Source: Symsagittifera roscoffensis
Taxonomy: Eukaryota; Xenacoelomorpha; Acoela; Convolutidae
Direction: 5' to 3'
Assembly: GCF_963678635.1 (NCBI RefSeq)
Contig: NC_087062.1
Location: 90,249,845 to 90,313,844 of the forward strand
DNA length: 64,000 nucleotides
The notes below the pieces were generated by a model. It worked only from the letters and a program-made list of their open reading frames with translations. It was not told the DNA's origin and did no database searches. Every line of letters begins with the position of its first letter. Position 1 is the stretch's first letter. Shown here piece by piece: positions 54,461 through 64,000 of this stretch. The translations under genes were made by a program, and so were the position numbers.

Positions 54461-57400
54461 ATATTGTACAACTTGGGTCCCCTTCGGGTATCTCAACTTT
54501 CAATTGTTCTTCTTCAGACAAACCTGTAAGATTTGCAATTGCTTCCCGTTTTTCAATACAAGCCGGTTTGTTGCATTCCTTAGAAACCTCCTCCTCCATT
54601 GCATTCCCTTCAGCCTCTGATCTTACTACGCTATTCGAGCTTTCAACCAACTCCACCTTAGCTTCTCTCTTATCTGATATCTTTTCGCTTTTTTGAGCTG
54701 CTTTCTTCAAAATATTGCTAGTTGCTTATTTAAGAGTTTCCAACTCTTCAGGGAACGGTTCAATTGAATCGTACATTTCGCTGTCCATTTCAGCATGCGT
54801 AGCTGTTAGATTGAAGAAAGGTGTCTTGCTGCTATCTAGTGTCTCATTTGGAGTCAAACCACGATGGTACTCAAAAGAGTTCGCAATCTTTGATTCATTC
54901 GATTGAGTCGATAACTCAGAATCAATTGTCATTCCATCACTCCCGACATCTGGCGCTGGCGAAGCTGAGAAGTCTGAGTAAATTGCACTCGGGGATTCAG
55001 GGCTCATCAATTGCTGCTTCAGAGTACTGGTTGAATATTTAGACACTGGTTTCACCCCTGACTCGAAATCTGGAAGGTGAAATGAGTTCAAATTTATGCT
55101 ACCTTCAACAGCTGTGGAAGGTTCTGTGTTGTACATATCTTTTGAATCTTTTCGGTACAAAACTTCAGGCTTGACGTCTTCGGAGACGCGAGGTGTCTGT
55201 TCGCTTTCATTTGGATCACGTGGCCCAGGACTTTCCAGATCATCAACTCTGGCTTCAGTTTCCTGTAAGTCATTTTCGGTATTAGGCGTTCGAATTGGTT
55301 TTCCATGTTTCATAGCACTTAATTTTTCTGCTGTTTCACCACCAGACTCAAAATTAGCCAAATTTTTGTCGACCATGTCCGAGCTTCCTTCCAGCATCGA
55401 GTTTGGACTTCTGCCTTCGGTTAGTTTCCATACAGGATCATTAGCCGAAGGCACTTGGTACGAGGGCGATAAATTGCTATCTAGCGCCGACGTATTAAAT
55501 TGATCTACAGATCCGTTCGAAGTCACACCACTTCCCGACGCTACACTATTCGCACTAATGGGTCGAGACTTCGTTCCAGAACTTCTCGATGCGAATGTCT
55601 CTGCATCGCCTATTAAATTAGACTCTTCTGAAGCATTTTCTGAGTTTTCCCTGGATTCGGCCAGATTGAACTCAAATGGAATCGATTCTCCGCTGTCGAT
55701 CTCTGCCGATGAGCTTCTATCGCTCACTTCTTGTGCAAAAGCGACTAGACTTTTTGGAGATGAATCGTCGTGTTTCTCCGACGTGTCGATTAGATTGATT
55801 GAAAGTGGACTCCCCGTTTCTGTTGTCTTTGCAGATGACATCGGAACGCTCAAATTGTCAATAGTCGCCAGTGCTTCAGGTCCTATTTCAGTCGCCAATG
55901 TAGAAACATCTCCGTTTCTAATTTGAATATCCTTCGATACCTCCTCATCTAGTGGTAGAAACGTTTCTTCCATAACTTCCTGTGTTGCGATGAAAGGTTT
56001 AATATAATCGTCTTGATTTTGCACAAATTTCTGAGGTGGTTCGCATCCAACATAGCATCCATTCATGATGGCGTATTCCATGAACGAATTCCAATACTGG
56101 TCTTTCATGAGAACAAAAGGGTTACCTACAATTATCAGCAGTGCTTGTGATCTGGTTATAGAAACGTTGAAGCGGCGGGGGTTTGACAGGAATCCCAGGT
56201 TGTGAAAAACATCGCTTTCAACTTTGCTTTCATCTGACCGGACAGTAGAAAGAATTATGACTTGCCTTTCTTGTCCTTGAAACTCTTCTACCGATCCAAC
56301 TTTCATCTTTCCAAATTCAAACGTCGCCATGAACTGCCTCAATTTTTCTACCTGTTTTCTGTAAGGAGTTATGATTCCGATATCATAGCTTGGTACCATT
56401 TGGTCATCTAATATCAGTTTGACATATTTGACAACTTGGACAACTTCAGTAGTATTGAACCAAGACGGGCTATCATTCTCTCGCAAATCATTGCCTCTTA
56501 CACCACAGAAAATGAGCGGCATCTCTTTATTTGGCAGATGCTGCCAATTAACGAAAGTATCAACCAATTTTCCATCAGCACACGCAATTAGTTCGTCGTT
56601 GTAGAATATACGACTCGGAATTGTTAGCAAAGTGAAATGTGACCTGTAATTATCTACAAGCTTCGTCATGACTTTCGGATTGTAGTTCCCCTCCTTCGCG
56701 AAAACAGACTCGTCTCTCGCGTATAGCTTTCGATTGGACAGCCGTGCCAGAAACGATTCTCCTAAACCGTACTCTTCGGCTTCGTGAGACCGCAGCACAG
56801 GTCCGAGTTGCATCGGATCTCCCGCCAAAATCACCATAGCTTCCGGGTTTCCAGCCGTTAGCACTAGAGGCACCATAGTCTCTGGTTCAGTCGCCTGCCC
56901 CGCCTCAACGACAAATACATGTGTGAAATGACTTGGCTTCAGCTCTAACGAGAAGAAATTTCCAGCTGTAGTACATGTGCAGACTACAATTCTGTACCTC
57001 ACAATGGTTTCTAGCTCGTCCATGTCATTGCAGCAGTACTTGATGATGTCATCGGGAACCGAGTTAAGCGAACGGTTTGCTCCATTGAATCTCACAGCGT
57101 CATCCATTCCTACAATTCCCGATGAATTGATGCGCTGAACGATCAAATCCGCTGCACTGTTTGAAGGTGCACATGCAAGAATTCTCGACTCCGGTATGCA
57201 AACAAACACTTGGAGAATGCTCTCTACAACTGTGATCGTCTTCCCAGTTCCTGGAGGTCCAAACAGAATATACGGAATTGGGCGACATTCGGCCGCCAAA
57301 ATCCTTCGGACAGCTGCTTGTTGTCTCTCATTTAAGTTGGGGTTGAAAAACTCCCTGCTTTGTCTGGGCGACTCACAAACACTTGTGTCTAAAGGTTGTG

Positions 57401-58790
57401 CTTTTCTATGTATCCGACCACTGTCTCTGCGCGTATTGTTTCGGATTCCACCATGAAGCAGAGGCATCACAGGCGCTGCAAACGGTACATTCACTTCATA
57501 TCCATAACCGAATGCAGCCCTAGATGGCTTAACGACTCTAGGACGACTCTTCGATCCTGGAACATATAATGGCTGCTTTACCTCTAACCACTGAGGAAAT
57601 AGCAACCACGTAGGAAAATTGGACGAGTAGTCTACAGCCAGATGCGCTTTCTTGAACGAATTTCTATTCGGTAGAAATTGAACGTCTACCTCGTAACCAT
57701 CATACGATCTATGAAAAGCCTCATTGAATCTGAGAAAAATCGTAGACGCTGTCACTTTATGAATGTATGCTTCATTACACGGAGAGTTGAATCCATAGAT
57801 GTCATTCGATTGTTTCATCAGAATACGGTCTCCAACGAGCAACGAAGGTCTACCTTCGGACAATCCAGGGACCTCAAGACAAAGAAATTCATTATCTGGC
57901 CTCATTTGCACATTGTTCAAGTCAAAAACTGCCATTTCAAGGTCACTTTCAACCTCTTCTATGTACAACAACGCATGGAACTTCGCCTGGTAGTTCTTTG
58001 CGCTCAATGGCATCAACAACTCAGGACATACAACAGACATGTCTCTTTTGTCCATAACTGCAGATTTAATTTGATCTGGCACAGGGTAATGATGAAACCT
58101 AACTGGAGTTCCAGCTTTGCTACTGTAAACTGGTTTTACTCCTGGCACGAAACTGCCTGTATTTCTTGACCTGTCCAGGGCATTTCCGTGACTTTTTCCA
58201 CCGTGGCTTGTGGAGGCCATCAGGGACTTAGTGTCAAACATGAGCTCGTCCGGCGAAAAAACGGTGGAGCTCACTTTTCTGAGAGCCTGTCCATTTTCAA
58301 AACAAAACTTGCAGAATGTTTCATTACGACCCACGTCTTCTGAATTCAACACAACTTTCACAAACAATGGTTTTTCTTTCCGAATAATACACGGAAACAA
58401 ACAATCAATAACTAGTTTGTCATCAATAAACAAAGAATAAGGTGTTCCCAAAGAAGCCAACGACACACTCAATAGCTTCGCCGTTTCTCTTTTCTCAGTT
58501 GAAACTGTAAAATATTGTATTTTTGTTGTGCCAACTGCTGCTTCCGAGAAAACCATAGATACTGGTTCAATTCTAATGCCCATATCTGTCAAAAGAGACT
58601 CCGTAAGACTTAGTCGCGAACTCTGCAAAGACATATCTTCGGAATTTTGAGACTCATCGATCAGCTCGACAATTACTGCTCTCCAATTGCTCCTAGGATG
58701 CATTTTGCTTTCGACACACGTCATTTTTACTTTGCTTCCTATAGTGATTTCACAGTTGGACTGATGCACAATCTCCTCTGGTATGAAAGC
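54461..58790 (-). pseudogene. Truncated MOV10L1 exon-2 duplicate with altered DEAG box and nonsense codon
   Basis: Near-identical to 46276-50605. The acceptor TTTTCACAG and Walker A GPPGTGKT are kept. Differences from the intact copy: plus-strand T to A at 56908 turns the DEAG Asp into Val (VVEAGQATEPE); 54726 turns a Tyr codon into TAA; and Pro to Leu, Asp to Gly and Ser to Thr changes also occur. The open frame therefore ends at 54726, before the CxxC motifs, and homology stops at 54461 in the middle of the first. The Asp binds Mg in SF1 helicases, so ATPase activity should be lost. No exon 1 for this copy lies within the window; one may exist beyond 64000. Likely a recent pseudogene, though an expressed inactive helicase or an assembly artefact is possible. 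Confidence 0.85.
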
Positions 58791-59080
58791 CTGTGAAAAC
58801 AACGAAGAAATGGTAAAAAAACAAGGATAGCCGGTTACTGTGCAAGTATCACAGAATGTTCCGATCATGGTATTCGGAAAAACTAGGTTTAAAAAATATT
58901 TTTTTTCAAATTAGTGAAGTTTTTTTCTGCTCGGTGTGATAAAAGGATCTGACCTAAAAACAAAATTTAGGCATATTAGACAGTCATAGTAATGTAGGCA
59001 AATTGGACAACAATTTTTGTAGAAAAATTAGTAGAAAAACTTATTTTTTTTTCCAAAACTCCAGTTTACTTGCTTAAAAT
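58791..59080. repeat. Duplicated intron-1 flank of MOV10L1
   Basis: Corresponds to 50606-50895. It is essentially identical up to about 59063, where short deletions start and the tandem array begins. Confidence 0.85.
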
Positions 59081-62000
59081 AAGGTTAGCAAAAATGAGCA
59101 AACAAGAAATGTCCAAAAACACATTAAAACTAACGGGTCGGGTCCTGAAAGTTGTAATTTGAGTGGGTAATTATTGTGACCAATTAGCTTGCTGATTGTT
59201 CCGACCATTGAAAATGGAGAGGAACTTTGTATTCGGGTGTGTTTTAGTTTTATCTTTTTGTTTTTCACGCAAAATCAGCTACCACAAATAAGCATCAGAC
59301 AGGGTTGAGTGATAAATCATACTAAAGACCTTTCAGTCTTTTTAAAAATTTTAAAAATCAAGAAAAACCGGTTTGAAAATTTTAAATTTTGATCTAATTT
59401 CGAGCTAAAAAAAAAACCTTTTTTTTTCGTTTTTCTTGTCACTTTTTTATAAGTTCTTTTTTTTTCGTTTTTCTTGTCACTTTTTTATAAGTTCTTTTTT
59501 TTCGTTCAGATCTTTGTTAATCATTTCCGAATTAATCATTTTTTGTTGATTATGCCTAATTCACAAATGTTTTATTACGCGTTCTTTCATGATTCCACGC
59601 ACAAAAAACGGCACTAAATTGAGAACGGCACTAAAAAAATTAAATAATCCAAGAAGCTGTTAAGTCCTCCGAAGCAAACAAAACTAACATTTTGTCGCCC
59701 TTTAAACAACCAATTATGAGCCAAATGAGACGAACATGCTATATCGGCTGATTTGCTTCAATTTTGGTTGTTTTAAAAACGAACACTTTAGAGCGAGAAT
59801 ACCCCTATCAAATCAAAAAACTATTTTAGCCTATTATAAGCCGGTTATAGCCTATTTTAGCCAAATATAAGCCTGTTCGCTCGCTTTGTTCGCGCAAAGG
59901 TTTTCAAAAAAATATATATCAATCGACCCATTATAAGATAGTTGTGGTACAAGATAAGGTTAGCAAAAATGAGCAAACAAGAAATGTCCAAAAACACATT
60001 AAAACTAACGGGTCGGGTCCTGAAAGTTGTAATTTGAGTGGGTAATTATTGTGACCAATTAGCTTGCTGATTCTTCCGACCATAGAAAATGGAGAGGAAC
60101 TTTGTATTCGGGTGTGTTTTAGTTTTATCTTTTTGTTTTTCACGCAAAATCAGCTACCACAAATAAGCATCAGACAGGGTTGAGTGATAAATCATACTAA
60201 AGCCCTTTCAGTCTTTAAATTTAAAAATCAAGAAAAACCAGTTTGAAATTTTTAAATTTTGATCTAATTTCGAGCTAAAAAAACTCTGCAAATATTTTTT
60301 TTCGTTTTTCTTGTCACTTTTTTATAAGTTCTTTTTTTTTCGTTCAGATCTTTGTTAATCATTTCCGAATTAATCATTTTTTTGTCGATTATGCCTAATT
60401 CACAAATCTTTTATTACGCGTTCTTTCATCATTCCACGCACAAAAACGGCACTAAATTGAGAAAAACACTTTTTTGTAGCATTCTGTATGAATGTGATCG
60501 AAAATTCTGGGCTACTTACGCAGCAATTGGATATCCTTGTAAAAATTTGCAATCAAATAAATCAAGATTTTAATTTATTCGATAATGGCACGTGAAAAAA
60601 TTTAACATACAGGCTAAGCCTAACACTTGCGATACATCGCACTCAGCAGTTCAAGCTAGCCGATAGAAATAGAGACGAAACCACGGTGATATATTACAAT
60701 ATGTGGTAGATGCAATTGCATAGCTGGATCGCTTTTTGTCGTACTTCGCACATTATTTAAAATTAATTTCAAAAGCAAAAGTTTTTTTTGGCAAAATTGT
60801 AAAATTTGAGCTTTTGAATAGCATTTCTTTTGGCATGGTAATGAATTTACAAAAAATATCTTAGTACTAGAACAGTTGGCTGAAAATAAAATGACTATAT
60901 TATGCATATGAGTTCTCAAATTTAATACATGCACTACACTCAAAATTACCACCTATTGTAACATATCACCAAACCACTAAGACCAGTAAAGTATTTAGAA
61001 AAAATCTCGAAAAACTCCATCTTCAATTGAATGTCTTGAAGGACGATCAATTTCGAGAAAACAAGTGGAGAAACATAAAGTGCAGCGTTAACAAAGGACT
61101 AATAAAAAATTTATCAATTTACCTTATTCGGCTAAATTTTTAGAGCCATAAAAGTGTCTAGAAAATCTGTGAACCGAAAAAAAATTAAATAATACAAGAA
61201 GCTGTTAAGTCCTCCGAAGCAAACAAAACTAATATTTTGTCGCCCTTTAAACAACCAATTATGAGCCAAATGAGACGAACATGCTATATCGGCTGATTTG
61301 CTTCAATTTTGGTTGTTTTAAAAACGAACACTTTAGAGCGAGAATACCCCTATCAAATCAAAAAACTATTTTAGCCTATTATAAGCCGGTTATAGCCTAT
61401 TTTAGCCAAATATAAGCCTGTTCGCTCGCTTTGTTCGCGCAAAGGTTTTCAAAAAAATATATATCAATCGACCCATTATAAGATAGTTGTGGTACAAGAT
61501 AAGGTTAGCAAAAATGAGCAAACAAGAAATGTCCAAAAACACATTAAAACTAACGGGTCGGGTCCTGAAAGTTGTAATTTGAGTGGGTAATTATTGTGAC
61601 CAATTAGCTTGCTGATTCTTCCGACCATTGAAAATGGAGAGGAACTTTGTATTCGGGTGTGTTTTAGTTTTATCTTTTTGTTTTTCACGCAAAATCAGCT
61701 ACCACAAATAAGCATCAGACAGGGTTGAGTGATAAATCATACTAAAGCCCTTTCAGTCTTTTTAAAAATTTTAAAAATCAAGAAAATCCGGTTTGAAAAT
61801 TTTAAATTTTGATCTAATTTCGAGCTAAAAAAAAACTTTTTTTTTCGTTTTTCTTGTCACTTTTTTATAAGTTCTTTTTTTTCCGTTTTTCTTGTCACTT
61901 TTTTATAAGTTCTTTTTTTTTCGTTCAGATCTTTGTTAATCATTTCCGAATTAATCATTTTTTGTCGATTATGCCTAATTCACAAATGTTTTATTACGCG

Positions 62001-64000
62001 TTCTTTCATCATTCCACGCACAAAAAACGGCACTAAATTGAGAAAAACACTTTTTTGTAGCATTTTGTATGAATGTGATCGAAAGTTCTGGGCTACTTAC
62101 GCAGCAATTGGATATCCTTGTAAAAATTTGCAATCAAATAAATCAAGATTTTAATTTATTCGATAATGGCACGTGAAAAAATTTAACATACAGGCTAAGC
62201 CTAACACTTGCGATACATCGCACTCAGCAGTTCAAGCTAGCCGATAGAAATAGAGACGAAACCACGGTGATATATTACAATAGGTGGTAGATGCAATTGC
62301 ATAGCTGGATCGCTTTTTGTCGTACTTCGCACATTATTTAAAATTAATTTCAAAAGCAAAAGTTTTTTTTGGCAAAATTGTAAAATTTGAGCTTTTGAAT
62401 AGCATTTCTTTTGGCATGGTAATGAATTTACAAAAAATATCTTAGTACTAGAACAGTTGGCTGAAAATAAAATGACTATATTATGCATATGAGTTCTCAA
62501 ATTTAATACATGCACTACACTCAAAATTACCACCTATTGTAACATATCACCAAACCACTAAGACCAGTAAAGTATTTAGAAAAAATCTCGAAAAACTCCA
62601 TCTTCAATTGAATGTCTTGAAGGACGATCAATTTCGAGAAAACAAGTGGAGAAACATAAAGTGCAGCGTTAACAAAGGACTAATAAAAAATTTATCAATT
62701 TACCTTATTCGGCTAAATTTTTAGAGCCATAAAAGTGTCTAGAAAATCTGTGAACCGAAAAAAAATTAAATAATACAAGAAGCTGTTAAGTCCTCCGAAG
62801 CAAACAAAACTAATATTTTGTCGCCCTTTAAACAACCAATTATGAGCCAAATGAGACGAACATGCTATATCGGCTGATTTGCTTCAATTTTGGTTGTTTT
62901 AAAAACGAACACTTTAGAGCGAGAATACCCCTATCAAATCAAAAAACTATTTTAGCCTATTATAAGCCGGTTATAGCCTATTTTAGCCAAATATAAGCCT
63001 GTTCGCTCGCTTTGTTCGCGCAAAGGTTTTCAAAAAAATATATATCAATCGACCCATTATAAGATAGTTGTGGTACAAGATAAGGTTAGCAAAAATGAGC
63101 AAACAAGAAATGTCCAAAAACACATTAAAACTAACGGGTCGGGTCCTGAAAGTTGTAATTTGAGTGGGTAATTATTGTGACCAATTAGCTTGCTGATTCT
63201 TCCGACCATTGAAAATGGAGAGGAACTTTGTATTCGGGTGTGTTTTAGTTTTATCTTTTTGTTTTTCACGCAAAATCAGCTACCACAAATAAGCATCAGA
63301 CAGGGTTGAGTGATAAATCATACTAAAGCCCTTTCAGTCTTTTTAAAAATTTTAAAAATCAAGAAAATCCGGTTTGAAAATTTTAAATTTTGATCTAATT
63401 TCGAGCTAAAAAAAAACTTTTTTTTTCGTTTTTCTTGTCACTTTTTTATAAGTTCTTTTTTTTCCGTTTTTCTTGTCACTTTTTTATAAGTTCTTTTTTT
63501 TTCGTTCAGATCTTTGTTAATCATTTCCGAATTAATCATTTTTTGTCGATTATGCCTAATTCACAAATGTTTTATTACGCGTTCTTTCATCATTCCACGC
63601 ACAAAAAACGGCACTAAATTGAGAAAAACACTTTTTTGTAGCATTTTGTATGAATGTGATCGAAAGTTCTGGGCTACTTACGCAGCAATTGGATATCCTT
63701 GTAAAAATTTGCAATCAAATAAATCAAGATTTTAATTTATTCGATAATGGCACGTGAAAAAATTTAACATACAGGCTAAGCCTAACACTTGCGATACATC
63801 GCACTCAGCAGTTCAAGCTAGCCGATAGAAATAGAGACGAAACCACGGTGATATATTACAATAGGTGGTAGATGCAATTGCATAGCTGGATCGCTTTTTG
63901 TCGTACTTCGCACATTATTTAAAATTAATTTCAAAAGCAAAAGTTTTTTTTGGCAAAATTGTAAAATTTGAGCTTTTGAATAGCATTTCTTTTGGCATGG
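59081..64000 (+). repeat. Tandem array of a 1.58-kb unit, cut by the window end
   Basis: AAGGTTAGCAAAAATGAGCA recurs at 59081, 59956, 61501 and 63082, giving units of 875 (internal deletion), 1545 and 1581 bp and a partial one. The two right-hand units are nearly identical. Each unit is a rearranged copy of the inverted-repeat element of MOV10L1 intron 1: the left terminus (TTCCGACCATTGAAAATGGA) follows about 120 bp in, and the unit ends at TAGTTGTGGTACAAGATA where the intron copy runs on into its right terminus. No gene is recognised in it; the short frames of 60-98 codons simply repeat. Confidence 0.92.

Noticed and set aside
1-64000. CRISPR array, bacterial operon or prophage
   Set aside because: Spliced conserved animal genes and LTR elements show nuclear eukaryotic DNA; the tandem repeats have no short spacer structure.

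Overview
This is animal (metazoan) nuclear DNA: AT-rich, intron-containing and heavily loaded with repeats. Four conserved animal genes can be assembled by eye with matching intron phases, all on the minus strand and read from right to left: a MOV10L1/Armitage-type RNA helicase (54058 to 43192), ELOF1 (42688 to 35341), an ARID4-type chromatin protein (34929 to 27897) and THOC6 (23508 to 1812). A small unrecognised membrane-protein gene (35295 to 35044) sits between ELOF1 and ARID4. Every one of the five start codons is preceded at 4 to about 45 nt by a strong 3' splice-site-like sequence. ELOF1, the small gene and ARID4 are packed with 45 and 114 nt between coding regions, so I infer an operon resolved by spliced-leader trans-splicing. 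That, together with an env-bearing Ty3/gypsy element, would suit a tunicate (perhaps a larvacean), but the species assignment is low confidence.

Region by region: 1-930 holds three tandem tRNA-Asp-related SINE-like units. THOC6 has two exons separated by a 20.6 kb intron. That intron has been invaded, in the opposite orientation, by one complete LTR retroelement of 18.5 kb (4058-22595), with 410-bp LTRs that differ at six positions and a 4-bp GTAG target-site duplication. The element carries two ORFs before gag, gag with an Arg/Asn/Ser/Tyr-rich tail, protease, RT-RNase H-integrase, a Pro/Ser/Thr-rich ORF, an env-like glycoprotein ORF and a further roughly 600-codon ORF of unknown function after env. 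Many frames are broken by stops or shifts, so this copy looks dead. From 23.5 to 27.9 kb lie repeats and SINE-like sequence. ARID4 (27.9-34.9 kb) has four coding exons, whose introns are filled with copies of a terminal-inverted-repeat family.

ELOF1 has three coding exons; its last, 65-nt exon lies 6.7 kb from the second. The large intron holds three head-to-tail copies of a 1134-bp repeat, retroelement-like debris and a G-rich tract. MOV10L1 has four coding exons and, unusually, about 1400 residues of acidic, Ser-rich C-terminal extension with CxxC motifs. Immediately upstream of its first exon lies a second, almost identical copy of its large helicase exon (54461-58790; constant offset 8185, no indels seen). 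In this copy the catalytic Asp of the DEAG box is Val and there is a nonsense codon. The right end (59.1-64.0 kb) is a tandem array of a 1.58-kb unit related to the transposon in MOV10L1 intron 1.

Known roles: THOC6 acts in mRNA export (THO/TREX), ELOF1 in RNA polymerase II elongation, ARID4 in Sin3-HDAC chromatin repression, and MOV10L1 in piRNA-based transposon silencing. Their common link is gene expression, but I infer no joint pathway beyond the operon-like packing. All exon joins are my reading of splice signals and phase; none has been checked against RNA.
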